A stretch of 64,000 nucleotides of DNA, from NCBI GenBank assembly GCA_902537815.1, contig CACBCS010000002.1, positions 62,001 to 126,000 of the forward strand, written 5' to 3'. The notes under the pieces are model-generated. The model was not told the DNA's origin. It was given only the letters and a program-made list of their open reading frames with translations, and ran no database searches. Position 1 is the first letter of the stretch. The number at the start of each line of letters is the position of its first letter. The position numbers and the translations under genes are program-made. This DNA comes from an uncultured Pseudohongiella sp. GTDB taxonomy: Bacteria > Pseudomonadota > Gammaproteobacteria > Pseudomonadales > Pseudohongiellaceae. Positions 27,640 through 36,721 of the stretch are shown piece by piece.

Positions 27640-28330
27640 AATAATTTCCTTTGTTAAGCTGAACTCGCGGATTTGAATTAGACTTTTTTCGTCAATGTAT
27701 CAGGTTTGTTTTCAGAAGGTATCAAGTTTCCACATGATTGCTCAAGCTACTTCCCGAGTCGGTCAAATTAAGAATCGGCGTTACTTATTTGTCACAATAA
27801 ATTCTTCTTATTGTAATATAAATGAAATATTGAAACCCCATCGTGAAAGTGCGTGTTTGTGGCGTTTTTGAATGATTGTTATGCATATGCGGATGAATAG
27901 CCGGATTGAGCCTTAAAAATTAAACCAAGTGGTCGAATTATTTTAAATCCATTGAGTATGTTCTGAGAGTCACCATTGTTTGCAGAGGTATACGTATTAC
28001 CTGCAATTTTAGTGAAAACTTCCCAACTTTAGACATAGAAATTACCTTTGATTGAGCTAAGCTTTGAAGTTTTAAAATTATCGATCCATAGCAAGCTATC
28101 AAATATTTGTATGATCATTCAATGTCTCGTTAAAACGCTCCATAATTGGGCGTCGGCATATGAGCTTGCCGAGCGCGCTCTGATTCGGTACGCTTTTCTA
28201 CGAGCTTTATCGGCTCTGGCTCGCGTTTGAAACGTGCATTCAAATATATTTTTAATTATTGTTTCTATCAATGAGAAACGATGTAGTGTTATCTTGCCAC
28301 TCTAAAAACTTATAAGCTCAAAAAACGGAG
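27640..28330. other. AT-rich intergenic region with gene remnant
   Basis: About 690 bases. It holds the truncated copy of the preceding gene (27969-28036, with similarity continuing upstream of its start to about 28066) and otherwise no supportable gene. Short open frames at 28048-28230 have no initiation signal or recognisable product. Confidence 0.5.
27969..28036 (-). pseudogene. truncated copy of the 27259-27639 gene 5' end
   Basis: Minus strand from ATG 28036 encodes MSKVGKFSLK, paralleling MSEEIGKFSLK of the intact gene, then a one-base deletion (CTGCAATTTT against CTGCAAATTTT) breaks the frame. The similarity also covers the ribosome-site region upstream of the start and stops abruptly near 27969. 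Confidence 0.75.
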
Positions 28331-28336
28331 ATGAAA

Positions 28337-29059
28337 ATGCGCCTATCTTTACCGTCGTTCCTCTTGTTTATATCGAGTGCGTTGTTCGCTCAAGAATCCA
28401 TGAGAATGCCACCGGGCAGTCTGGTCAGACAAAGTCTTTGTAAAATCACGAATGATAATCTTGATTATCCTGACGTCGTAGAATTGGCACGCAATCTACC
28501 GAGGGATGAAAATTCTCCAGCCGGGATTCAGTTCCGTCGTCCTATATTTGCGTCACCCGAGTTTATGGAAAATTGGGACTTTATGGTTGCTTTGTACTAT
28601 CCAAGTTGGTCAGACATGGTGAAGCGCAGGATTGCAGACGGTAATAGTAACCGAGGCAAGCTTCCTATTTCATGCAACAGCCCAGTGGTGGTCAGGAATG
28701 TCGCAGTCAATCCAGGGGTATCGATATCAGACCAGACTATGATGACCACGAGACAATGCTCTCTTAACTCTGGAGCAAACATGAGCGGCGCATATAATTT
28801 TGCCGTTAAGATGTCTCAGAATTGGACTGAAGCAGGCAATTCTCTGCTTACACAATTGTGGATTCCAGGTGCTGGAGGACCGCTGCGCAATGATTTTGAC
28901 TTTGTCTACGCCCAAGTTGGGCCAACAAGGGAAGTACTCTTGGAACGCTTGGACATGGTTCGGAATGGATTTAGGGCCGTGACCAACGTTCCTGGTCCAG
29001 TAAGCTGTGATAGGCCAACCTTGTGGTCTACCTGGCGTATTCACAACGAAAACCAGTAA
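28337..29059 (+). CDS. exported four-cysteine protein, tandem paralogue 1
   Basis: 240 aa from ATG 28337, chosen because CGGAG is six bases upstream; ATG 28331 abuts it. Signal peptide ends near SALFAQ. The mature part has two similar halves of about 100 residues, each beginning with a Cys in a C-x-[IL]-x-x-[GD] context (SLCKITND; RQCSLNSG) and closing with a second Cys (ISCNS; VSCDR), so two disulfides are likely. The first half has ENWDFMVALYYPSWSDMVKRR, matched in paralogue 2. No known family recognised. The product is periplasmic or secreted. It is followed 17 bases later by paralogue 2. Confidence 0.75.
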   Translation: MRLSLPSFLLFISSALFAQESMRMPPGSLVRQSLCKITNDNLDYPDVVELARNLPRDENSPAGIQFRRPIFASPEFMENWDFMVALYYPSWSDMVKRRIADGNSNRGKLPISCNSPVVVRNVAVNPGVSISDQTMMTTRQCSLNSGANMSGAYNFAVKMSQNWTEAGNSLLTQLWIPGAGGPLRNDFDFVYAQVGPTREVLLERLDMVRNGFRAVTNVPGPVSCDRPTLWSTWRIHNENQ

Positions 29060-29076
29060 AAGCGAGGAGCTAAACT

Positions 29077-29793
29077 ATGAAAATTAATCTTCCTGCCTTG
29101 GTGATTCTTACAATGTTTCCTTTGCTAGCCTTTAGTCAAAGTGGGACCAATGTAGAGAGAGCGTATGCTTGCAGTCTGAAAGAAGGATTCTCGATATCAG
29201 ATGCGGTATCTATTATGCGTTCATTTGATTGGGATGAAGACGCTGCGCCCAGATATGTCGCTCTAAATGAAGGCGTATATGTATCCGATACGTTCCGGGA
29301 AAATTGGGACTTTTACCTAGAATTTTATTACACCTCGATGTCCGACCTCGCAGAAAAGCGACTTGCATTTAGGGCTCGGAATGGAAGCTCAGAAGGATTC
29401 ATTTTGAGGGATGTCGCTTCTTGTAGTAGTGCCCCAAGATTAAACGGTGTTGACTTTGTGCAAGGCCCGGCTGGAGGCGGTGATGCACCAGAATTTACCG
29501 CGATGATTTCCACTAATTGCGACGTAAATCTAGAAGTTCCACCGATAATGGCTGCGCAAAATATAGCTGCAATAATGGGTGAGAATCTGCGCAACATGCA
29601 GATTATCACGCGCCAGTTCGGCGGTCCTTCTGAAATGATGGGAGCTACAGTCGGATTTAGGGCAGTGTTTGATTCGCCTGATGGATTCTCGGAGGCAATG
29701 GATTCGTTGCGCTTGAACCCTCCAGGAGCAGCGCCAGCATGCCGGACACCCGGTGCGTGGCTTAGGTACAAGATTTTCGATAGAGAAGATTAG
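29077..29793 (+). CDS. exported four-cysteine protein, tandem paralogue 2
   Basis: 238 aa. Signal peptide MKINLPALVILTMFPLLAFS. The same layout as its neighbours: YACSLKEGFSISDAV opens the first half, followed by ENWDFYLEFYYTSMSDLAEKR and the closing ASCSS. The second half opens at TNCDV and closes at PACRT near the C-terminus. GAGGAG is nine bases before ATG. Shared C-x-L-x-x-G opening and the NWDF-YY-SDL-KR block show common ancestry with paralogue 1. The fold may be a dimeric alpha/beta-barrel-like domain, which is a guess from the aromatic-rich repeated segment. Confidence 0.75.
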   Translation: MKINLPALVILTMFPLLAFSQSGTNVERAYACSLKEGFSISDAVSIMRSFDWDEDAAPRYVALNEGVYVSDTFRENWDFYLEFYYTSMSDLAEKRLAFRARNGSSEGFILRDVASCSSAPRLNGVDFVQGPAGGGDAPEFTAMISTNCDVNLEVPPIMAAQNIAAIMGENLRNMQIITRQFGGPSEMMGATVGFRAVFDSPDGFSEAMDSLRLNPPGAAPACRTPGAWLRYKIFDRED

Positions 29794-29877
29794 GTCGGAG
29801 AGCTTGTCGTATCAAGCTAAGCGTAATCGTAAAGAATCCATTTAGCGATGTGAGCTAAAAGTGCCAGAAGGAGGTTT

Positions 29878-30600
29878 TTGATGAGGTTATTTATTTTCTG
29901 TTTAGGTGCGATATTCCCCGCACTACTGGTTGCTCAATCTTTACCGGAACCAAATCAAATGTATGTCGTAACGAATTGTTTTTTGAATGAAGGCTATTCG
30001 TTAAATGATGCTGTAAACGAAGGCCGGGAAAGTGAATTCGATGGGCCGTTGAATATTGTTTTTCGTCAGCCCATTGCCACGCCAAGTGCCGGCGAAGATC
30101 AGTTTGTGAGAATTGTTGCTTGGGAAAACTTGCAAGCTTGGGTTGATGCTGAAGCAGCAAGAACGGATATTAATGTTTCAGTTAGTTACGGCTGCAAAGA
30201 CGCTCAGCGGAGATTCTTTACCAGCCGGCAACTAGGTGAGAATACTGTCGAGTTGGAGGGTGATGCGACACTTACAACCATCACAGCTTGTACATTAAAA
30301 GAAGGCGTCACCTATAGTGATGCGTATAGTTGGTTGAACGAGAGAGCCGCAGCTCGAGAAGCAAACGGAGACACCCGTGCTTCATCGATGGTTCTTGGTG
30401 TATTAGGCAGAACTCAAAACAGCGCCGGTCTCGGAAGATTAATGGGTGTGCGAACTGTCGGTTCATCGTCTTCTGATTTGGCTGGGGCTCTTGATTCAAT
30501 CTGGGCTGTTGACGGCAGTGCGCCTGACTACGCTATGACTCCCGCTGAATCGTGCCAAAACACATTGCTCTACAAGAGTTTCTTCATTAGCTCTAATTGA
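29878..30600 (+). CDS. exported four-cysteine protein, tandem paralogue 3
   Basis: 240 aa with signal peptide MRLFIFCLGAIFPALLVAQS (after the initial Met). Two halves: TNCFLNEGYSLNDAV ... YGCKD and TACTLKEGVTYSDAY ... ESCQN. The second-half opening TLKEG-x-x-x-SDA closely resembles the first-half opening of paralogue 2 (SLKEGFSISDA), supporting both gene and intragenic duplication. AGGAGG lies six bases upstream of the start. It is separated from paralogue 2 by 84 bases and followed by a terminator. Confidence 0.75.
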   Translation: MMRLFIFCLGAIFPALLVAQSLPEPNQMYVVTNCFLNEGYSLNDAVNEGRESEFDGPLNIVFRQPIATPSAGEDQFVRIVAWENLQAWVDAEAARTDINVSVSYGCKDAQRRFFTSRQLGENTVELEGDATLTTITACTLKEGVTYSDAYSWLNERAAAREANGDTRASSMVLGVLGRTQNSAGLGRLMGVRTVGSSSSDLAGALDSIWAVDGSAPDYAMTPAESCQNTLLYKSFFISSN

Positions 30601-30967
30601 GCTTTAAACTTAGGTTTACCCTACAGCCCGGCTTTTGCCGGGCTTTTTTATGTAAGAAATCTATACGGTGTGGAGCTATATGGCTGTCCGCTATGGACGT
30701 TCAAGCGAAGATAGTGGTTGATGGTGGAGGTTGTTCTTACTGATAATGGTTACTTAGCCGATTAACTCAATATCTTCTACTTATCGGAATATAAGATTAT
30801 GTTCCTAGAGTCAGAGCTAGTTGATTCCTAATATTTAATGACTTTTGTCTCGGGGCAGGGCTTTGGTTTCTTATGGCTCTAAGGCATCAGTTGCCAACAA
30901 CCGAGTTCTAGCGCCATACTCCCGTTCCTCGCGAGTCCGCTAAAGGCGTGTGCGTACTGAGAAGTTA
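30601..30967. other. intergenic region between paralogue cluster and ABC exporter
   Basis: About 370 bases. It contains the terminator at 30625-30650; the rest shows no gene. It must carry the promoter for the ABC-queF genes, but I cannot place it. Confidence 0.5.
30625..30650 (+). terminator. intrinsic terminator of the four-cysteine cluster
   Basis: AGCCCGGC (30625-30632), TTTT loop, GCCGGGCT (30637-30644), then a T run. Confidence 0.92.
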
Positions 30968-31891
30968 ATGAAAACAGCTATTTCCATCAAACAACTGTGT
31001 AAAACTTATGACAACGGGTTTGAAGCCCTTAGAGGGATTTCTTTAGAAGTTGAGCAGGGAGATTTTTTTGCGTTGTTAGGACCTAATGGTGCGGGTAAAT
31101 CAACAACCATTGGCGTGATTTCGACTCTGGTCAACCGATCATCAGGAGATGTTGAAGTATTCGGTCGGAATGTTGATGCCCATGTGTATGAAACTAAGCT
31201 GGATTTTGGTGTTGTGCCGCAAGAAGTCAATTTCAATCTATTTGAGCGTGTTGAAGATATCGTGATCACTCAGGCAGGCTATTACGGCTTGCCTCGATCG
31301 CTGGCAAAGGAACGCAGCGACAAATACTTGAAACAACTGGGCCTGTGGGATAAGCGCCGGGACAGATCTCGCTCCCTTTCTGGTGGTATGAAGAGGCGTC
31401 TTATGATTGCCCGAGCCCTAGTCCATGAACCTAGGCTGCTGATTCTGGATGAGCCTACTGCTGGCGTTGATATAGAGCTGAGACGCTCTATGTGGGACTT
31501 TCTCATTGAGTTAAACAGGCAAGGGACCACCATTATCCTGACGACGCATTATCTCGAAGAGGCTGAGCAGCTGTGCCGAAACATCGCTATTATTGATAAT
31601 GGCGTAATAATCGAAAATACCAGCATGAAATCGTTGCTGGCCGAAATCGATTCGCAGGTGTTTGTCCTGGATATCCCTGAGTCTGAACTGACGAGGGCGG
31701 TTCTTTGCTTAGAGGAATTCAATGCAAGGTCTCTAGATGACCAGAGTGTTGAGGTTACGGTAGAACGAGGAGGTAGCGTCAACTCAGTGATTGTGCGGCT
31801 TGAGAAAGTTGGGATCGCAGTCAGTAGTATGCGGAATAAAACTAACCGGCTTGAGCAGCTTTTTATCAGCAAAGTTTCGAACAACGAGTAG
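30968..31891 (+). CDS. ABC-2 type exporter ATP-binding protein (YadG-like)
   Basis: 307 aa from ATG 30968; GTG 30950 is also in frame. Walker A is GPNGAGKST, signature SLSGGMKRRL, Walker B LLILDEPTAGVD, H-loop LTTHYLEEAE. It pairs with the permease that starts 15 bases after its stop. This YadG/YadH-type pair exports an unknown substrate across the inner membrane. It has a C-terminal regulatory extension of about 80 residues, typical of drug or polysaccharide exporters in this class. Confidence 0.93.
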   Translation: MKTAISIKQLCKTYDNGFEALRGISLEVEQGDFFALLGPNGAGKSTTIGVISTLVNRSSGDVEVFGRNVDAHVYETKLDFGVVPQEVNFNLFERVEDIVITQAGYYGLPRSLAKERSDKYLKQLGLWDKRRDRSRSLSGGMKRRLMIARALVHEPRLLILDEPTAGVDIELRRSMWDFLIELNRQGTTIILTTHYLEEAEQLCRNIAIIDNGVIIENTSMKSLLAEIDSQVFVLDIPESELTRAVLCLEEFNARSLDDQSVEVTVERGGSVNSVIVRLEKVGIAVSSMRNKTNRLEQLFISKVSNNE

Positions 31892-31905
31892 AGTTCGGAT
31901 TACCT

Positions 31906-32679
31906 ATGTATGCTAATCATAAAAGAATTGCTTTTAAGACAATCGTAATTAAAGAGATTAGGCGGTTCTCTCGAATTTGGGTCCAGACTTTGGTGCCGCC
32001 AGCGATAACGATTGCGTTGTATTTCGTGATCTTTGGAAACTTAGTGGGTCGTAGAGTTGGCGATATGGGTGGCTTTCAATATATGGAGTTCATCGTCCCC
32101 GGACTAATTATGATGTCTGTGATACAAAACTCTTACTCAAACGTTGTATCCAGTTTTTTCAGTCAAAAGTTTCAGCGCAGCATCGAGGAATTACTCGTAT
32201 CTCCTGTGCCCAACTACGTCATTCTGAGCGGGTTTGTAGTGGGGGGCATGGCTCGCGGGTTGGCAGTTGGGGTGATTGTCACAGCGCTCTCTCTTTTTTT
32301 CGCTGATATTCAGATTGCCCATCCTTTAATCACTGTGACCGTTATTCTCCTTACTTCAGTGGTGTTTTCTCTGGCTGGATTCATCAATGCTGTTTATGCG
32401 AACAGCTTTGATGATATTTCAATAGTGCCTACTTTTGTTTTAACGCCGCTGATCTATTTGGGTGGGGTATTCTATTCAACCCAAATGTTGCCGCCTTTCT
32501 GGCAGGCAATCAGCGCCTTAAATCCAATCTTTTATATGGTGAATACCTTTCGATATGGGTTTCTTGGTTCATCTGACGTTGATGTTATTTGGGCGTTCAT
32601 CATTCTCGGGGTATTTGCCGTTTCGCTGTATGGTGGTTGCATCTGGCTGTTGCGACACGGCACCGGAATTCGTTTTTAG
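31906..32679 (+). CDS. ABC-2 type exporter permease (YadH-like)
   Basis: 257 aa, six predicted membrane helices. The ABC-2 signature region is TPLIYLGGVFYSTQMLPPFWQAISALNP (within about residues 185-212). It begins just after the ATPase gene and ends 13 bases before queF, giving a three-gene transcript. Substrate not evident; the conserved linkage to queF in this window may be only transcriptional. Confidence 0.92.
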   Translation: MYANHKRIAFKTIVIKEIRRFSRIWVQTLVPPAITIALYFVIFGNLVGRRVGDMGGFQYMEFIVPGLIMMSVIQNSYSNVVSSFFSQKFQRSIEELLVSPVPNYVILSGFVVGGMARGLAVGVIVTALSLFFADIQIAHPLITVTVILLTSVVFSLAGFINAVYANSFDDISIVPTFVLTPLIYLGGVFYSTQMLPPFWQAISALNPIFYMVNTFRYGFLGSSDVDVIWAFIILGVFAVSLYGGCIWLLRHGTGIRF

Positions 32680-32692
32680 GGTAAAAGAAATC

Positions 32693-33511
32693 ATGTCTGC
32701 TAACCCTCTAGGGGAGTCTGTCCCGAATCCGGGGAAGTATGATCCCGGAATTTTGTATCCAATTCCACGCGGTTCGGCCCGCTCCTTGCTCGGGATCGAT
32801 GAGAAGCTAAAGATGTATGGCTTTGATCATTGGCGTGCGTATGAGGTTTCTTGGTTGAATCGTAAAGGAAAACCGTTAGTTGCTATTGCTGAGATCTTCT
32901 TCGATGCCGGCTCTGATAATATTGTTGAATCCAAGTCATTAAAGCTCTATTTAAATTCATTGAATCAAGAGCGGTTCCTCGACTCAAAAACCGTGGCTAA
33001 GGTGATTGCCAATGATCTGTCGGCAGCGAGCAAATCGGATGTGCGCATTGACATTCACGGCCTTGAAGCCGATACGCAGTTCACTGAGAATCGTCGGGAA
33101 GGTAAGATGATTGATTCCCTGGATATTGAGATATCATCGCAGACTCCGGATGAATCCCTGCTGAAAAATGATAGTGATTTAGTGTTCGATGAAACGCTTC
33201 TGACTGACCTGTTCCGTTCAAATTGTCCCGTTACGGGGGCGCCTGATTGGGCCAGTGTGTTGATTCGGTATACGGGTATGAAAATTAACGAGACGCAGTT
33301 ATTGAGGTATCTCTGTTCGTTTCGACACCATCAGGGATACCACGAAGAATGCGCAGAACGTATTTTTCGTGACATCATGCGGCGCTGTGAACCGGAAGCG
33401 CTGACGCTCACAATGAATTACCTGCGGCGCGGTGGTATCGAAATAAACGTGTATCGCAGCTCCATACCTTTATCTGTGGGTGAGTTGGAGCCTCGGTTAA
33501 TCCGGCAGTAG
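32693..33511 (+). CDS. queF: NADPH-dependent 7-cyano-7-deazaguanine reductase
   Basis: Reduces preQ0 to preQ1 in queuosine biosynthesis. It is the long, YqcD-like (tandem T-fold) form of 272 aa. The catalytic Cys lies in SNCPVTGAPDW and the substrate-binding Glu in the IVESKSLKLYLNS segment. The open frame extends upstream to 32555 inside the permease gene, but ATG 32693 (MSANPLGESV) is the family start. It ends about 90 bases before tRNA-Ser. Other queuosine genes are not in the window. Confidence 0.96.
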   Translation: MSANPLGESVPNPGKYDPGILYPIPRGSARSLLGIDEKLKMYGFDHWRAYEVSWLNRKGKPLVAIAEIFFDAGSDNIVESKSLKLYLNSLNQERFLDSKTVAKVIANDLSAASKSDVRIDIHGLEADTQFTENRREGKMIDSLDIEISSQTPDESLLKNDSDLVFDETLLTDLFRSNCPVTGAPDWASVLIRYTGMKINETQLLRYLCSFRHHQGYHEECAERIFRDIMRRCEPEALTLTMNYLRRGGIEINVYRSSIPLSVGELEPRLIRQ

Positions 33512-33599
33512 CGCCTTGAATTCAGAGTCTTGCTGGGATATGTTACGCGGCCTCTGGACTTCAAGAGCGAAATATTTTCGCGATTATTTTGAGTTCTGC

Positions 33600-33690
33600 G
33601 GTGAGGTGTCCGAGTGGTTGAAGGAGCACGCCTGGAAAGTGTGTAAAGGTTAATAGCCTTTCGAGGGTTCGAATCCCTCTCTCACCGCCA
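33600..33690 (+). tRNA. tRNA-Ser (GGA anticodon)
   Basis: 91-nt class II tRNA: acceptor GGTGAGG/CTCACC, anticodon loop CTGGAAA with GGA, a long variable arm (about GTGTGTAAAGGTTAATAGCC), T-arm GAGGG-TTCGAAT-CCCTC and encoded CCA (33688-33690). It lies at the left edge of the sulfatase/flagellin/PQQ block; I found no second copy of its 3' end. Confidence 0.97.
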
Positions 33691-33811
33691 CAAACCTTTG
33701 ATTTGCAGGGGTGCTTTGAAAATGAGTCCAGTAGCTTTCATGCCGAAATACTTTCTATCGAAAGTAGACATTACTCTTAGTCGAATACCTCTAACCTCAC
33801 AGAGGCAGAAG

Positions 33812-35308
33812 ATGTCTCGTAACTTCATCTGGCGTTTCTTCTTCTGTGGGCTATTCTTTTTATTTTGGGGGAGCATTGGATTTCCGAAATCACAGGCTTC
33901 AGATCAACCAAACATTGTTTTAATACTAGCGGACGATTTAGGGCTTGGTGATGTTGGGGCATTCGGTTCAGAAGAAATAAATACGCCGAATATTGATTCT
34001 CTCTCTGAGGTGGGTATTCGTTTTACCCAAGCCTATGTTTCCCATCCTGTTTGCAGCCCTTCGAGAGCGGGTTTAATAACTGGGAGGTATCAACAAAGGC
34101 ACGGTTGGGAATTTAATCCGGCACGTCGTGACCTGCATTCTGGGATGAATTTGGGCGAAGAGACCCTCGCCGAAGCACTAAAAGAGCAAGGCTATGCTAC
34201 CGGATTGGTCGGGAAGTGGCACTTAGGGCAGGGCGAGGCTTACCATCCAATGAGCCGCGGTTTTGATCATTTTTACGGGGTTTTGGGAGGAGGGACTCAA
34301 TATTTCGAGACCTTACCGGAAGGTGGTGCTTACGCGCTTTCGGGTCAGCCGATGGAAAGGCCAGACTACAATTCTATCTACAGGGGGCGGGACAAGGTTG
34401 CTGATGATGGGTATATAACAGATTCTTTTACGAGAGAGGCCGTTGCATTTATAAACCAGCATGCTGATGAGCCTTTTTTCCTGTACTTAAGCCATATTGC
34501 GCCTCACACCCCGCTACAAGCAACCAAGATGTACCTTGATAGATATGGTCACATTAGTGATATGCCAAAAAAAGTTTATGCTGCTATGGTAGCGGCGCTG
34601 GACGACAGCGTTGGGGAAATAGTAAATAAGCTGGAGAATATTGGACAGCTAGAAAATACATTAATCGCCGTCATAAGCGATAACGGGTGCGCCGGTTATA
34701 TAAACAACGCGTGTTCAAATTTGAACTACTCTGGTTATAAGAGGTATCACCAAGAGGGCGGTATTAGAGTGCCGTTCATATTGGCATGGCCTCGCATGTT
34801 GTCCGGTGGTGGTGCGTATGAGTCACCTGTTATTTCATTAGACCTATTTAGTACATTTACCGCCGCCGCTGGAATTGCATCCAAAACAGAAGATAGCGTG
34901 AACTTGCTCCCGTTTTTAAAAGGAGAGAATGCTGGGGCTCCGCATGATTATTTGTATTGGCGTTCGGGGCCGACTAAGGCTGTCCGTGATGCTCGCTGGA
35001 AGATGATCCAGTACAAGCGGTCCTTATTGGTCGAGGCCGATTTGAACGCGACTGGGCGTCTAGATCCGCCAGAAAATGGATGGGGGAATGATACGCCAGA
35101 TGGCATGGTAACCCTCCTGTACGATTTAAGCGCCGATCCGTTTGAGCAACACAACCTAGCGGAAGAATTCCCCAATATCATACGGGACCTTCAAGCACGA
35201 TTTGAGCAGTGGAATGCTGAGCTGCCTACCCCGGATAGCGCGATATTACCAGCTTTACGATCCACGTTAACCGAAATCGATGGGCAGGCTGTTCAGCTGA
35301 TATTTTGA
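33812..35308 (+). CDS. exported arylsulfatase-family sulfatase
   Basis: 498 aa from ATG 33812, with signal peptide (hydrophobic about 8-24). The alkaline-phosphatase-fold core has metal Asp pair in LILADDLGLGD (D41, D42) and the sulfatase signature CSPSRAGLITGRY with Cys81, the residue converted to formylglycine. KWHLGQGE and SDNGCAGY supply further active-site residues. The mature enzyme would be periplasmic or secreted and release sulfate from sulfated sugars or aryl esters. No formylglycine-generating enzyme is in the window. The upstream frame to 33698 is unlikely because it lacks a signal peptide start and abuts tRNA-Ser. Confidence 0.9.
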   Translation: MSRNFIWRFFFCGLFFLFWGSIGFPKSQASDQPNIVLILADDLGLGDVGAFGSEEINTPNIDSLSEVGIRFTQAYVSHPVCSPSRAGLITGRYQQRHGWEFNPARRDLHSGMNLGEETLAEALKEQGYATGLVGKWHLGQGEAYHPMSRGFDHFYGVLGGGTQYFETLPEGGAYALSGQPMERPDYNSIYRGRDKVADDGYITDSFTREAVAFINQHADEPFFLYLSHIAPHTPLQATKMYLDRYGHISDMPKKVYAAMVAALDDSVGEIVNKLENIGQLENTLIAVISDNGCAGYINNACSNLNYSGYKRYHQEGGIRVPFILAWPRMLSGGGAYESPVISLDLFSTFTAAAGIASKTEDSVNLLPFLKGENAGAPHDYLYWRSGPTKAVRDARWKMIQYKRSLLVEADLNATGRLDPPENGWGNDTPDGMVTLLYDLSADPFEQHNLAEEFPNIIRDLQARFEQWNAELPTPDSAILPALRSTLTEIDGQAVQLIF

Positions 35309-35355
35309 AGTGTCGAGATGCTACGCTTTAATCTTTCGCTCAACAAATTTCCGCT

Positions 35356-36582
35356 CTATTGTGAGGCTAGGAGAGTCAGCACAATTCTTTTCGCGTGAGA
35401 GCCAATGTTGTGCATATTTATGCTTGCTTTAGTGATGATTTGTGATCTTGCAAGAGCTGTTGTTCCTGCCGCGTAATTAGTGTCAATGATCCTTGACTGT
35501 GATTGGATCACGGTCTGTTTTTTGCTTAGCTCATTTGTTAAAGCCGATTCAAGGCGATTGATGCTGCTTCCAACCTTAGCAATTTTTTGTGTAAAGCTGT
35601 TAATCGCTTTGTCGATCGCTTCTATAGTTTGTCCTGAGCCATGCGGTGCAATTGGGTACAGCCCGCTCGAGAAAGCAAGGTCCCCGCGCGTGACGTTAGG
35701 ATGAATAGTTGTGTCCGCAGTGATTGATGAATCAAGAGCGAAGAACCAGTCGGCTCGGGACGGGTGCGCAAGCTGCACATTTAAAACCCCTGGTGTCGTG
35801 CTGCCAGAAAGCGTGATTGTGTAATTAGAGAGAGTCCCCGCGTTTGAAATCCACTGAGGCTCATCATCGATAACAGAAGTTGAATTGGTTTTAAGGATAT
35901 CAATCTCTGCTTGCGATAGCCGGAAGGTGTACATGTGGCTTTGGTTGTTGCTGTATAGAAGGAAATTGATCACATCGCCCGCCTGGAGGTCATTCACATT
36001 TGGTATTTTCAATTGATACAGTGATGACCCGTTCGTATTACCCACACCGGTTCCAGCAACGCGGGTAACGCTTTGCGTAACGAGTTTGTATGATGTGCCG
36101 AGGTCTACTTCTATAGAAGAATCGCCCGTACTTATGCCTATCTTACCATTTGTGCCGAGTGTTCCGTTGTAAAGGTTCATCCCGTTCCAATCGGTGCTGT
36201 TTGCAATTCGAGCGACCTCAGCCCTAAGCCCCAAGTATTCTGATGCTAGATTGGTTGAATCTCCCGTTGAAAGGGTTTGATTACCAGAAGCAACAGCTAG
36301 TTGTCTCATACGCCCCATGATATCGACTATTGATCTTGCGCTTCCTTCGAATGTCTGTAGTAGTGAAATAGAGTCATTTAGGTTCCGAAATGCTTGTTCA
36401 GAGGTTTTAATCTCAACCGTCATTTTTGAGGAAATTGCTGACGCAGCAGCGTTGTCTGACGCACTATTAATACGTTTTCCAGTCGCCAAGCGCTCCGCTG
36501 ATTTTTCATGGGTCTGACTTGCAGACCGAATACTGCTCTGGGCGAGTGCTTGAAATTGGTTGGATAGGACGCGCATACTCAT
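35356..36582 (-). CDS. orphan flagellin
   Basis: 408 aa. The N-terminal D0/D1 region has the flagellin pattern: SAERLATGKRINSASDNAA, then AFRNLNDSISLLQTFEGS and MRQLAVASGNQT. The C-terminal D1/D0 is recognisable (INRLESALTNELSKKQ ... NYAAGTTALARSQII ... KRIVLTLLASQ), with a variable centre at about 165-310. The N-terminus (MSMRVLSNQFQAL) differs from the usual MxxxINTNxxSL form. There are no other flagellar genes within the window, and no sigma-28 promoter is evident upstream. It might be a secondary filament subunit or a secreted flagellin-like protein. Convergent with the sulfatase, divergent from the PQQ dehydrogenase. Confidence 0.85.
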   Translation of the reverse strand: MSMRVLSNQFQALAQSSIRSASQTHEKSAERLATGKRINSASDNAAASAISSKMTVEIKTSEQAFRNLNDSISLLQTFEGSARSIVDIMGRMRQLAVASGNQTLSTGDSTNLASEYLGLRAEVARIANSTDWNGMNLYNGTLGTNGKIGISTGDSSIEVDLGTSYKLVTQSVTRVAGTGVGNTNGSSLYQLKIPNVNDLQAGDVINFLLYSNNQSHMYTFRLSQAEIDILKTNSTSVIDDEPQWISNAGTLSNYTITLSGSTTPGVLNVQLAHPSRADWFFALDSSITADTTIHPNVTRGDLAFSSGLYPIAPHGSGQTIEAIDKAINSFTQKIAKVGSSINRLESALTNELSKKQTVIQSQSRIIDTNYAAGTTALARSQIITKASINMHNIGSHAKRIVLTLLASQ

Positions 36583-36721
36583 GGATCGACAATCGACATC
36601 TGCGGCTCTGAGTCTTAAACTTCTGTTGGATCCAAAACCATATATTGCAAATGGATAGGCGATAGCACATTGGACGCAATAATTTCATAAAAAACCATGA
36701 AGGTCTGGCGGAGATAAGGTA

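Noticed and set aside
28048-28230. 60-codon open frame between the gene remnant and the paralogue cluster
   Set aside because: No ribosome site, overlaps the leader of the truncated gene copy, and the translation shows no coherent composition.
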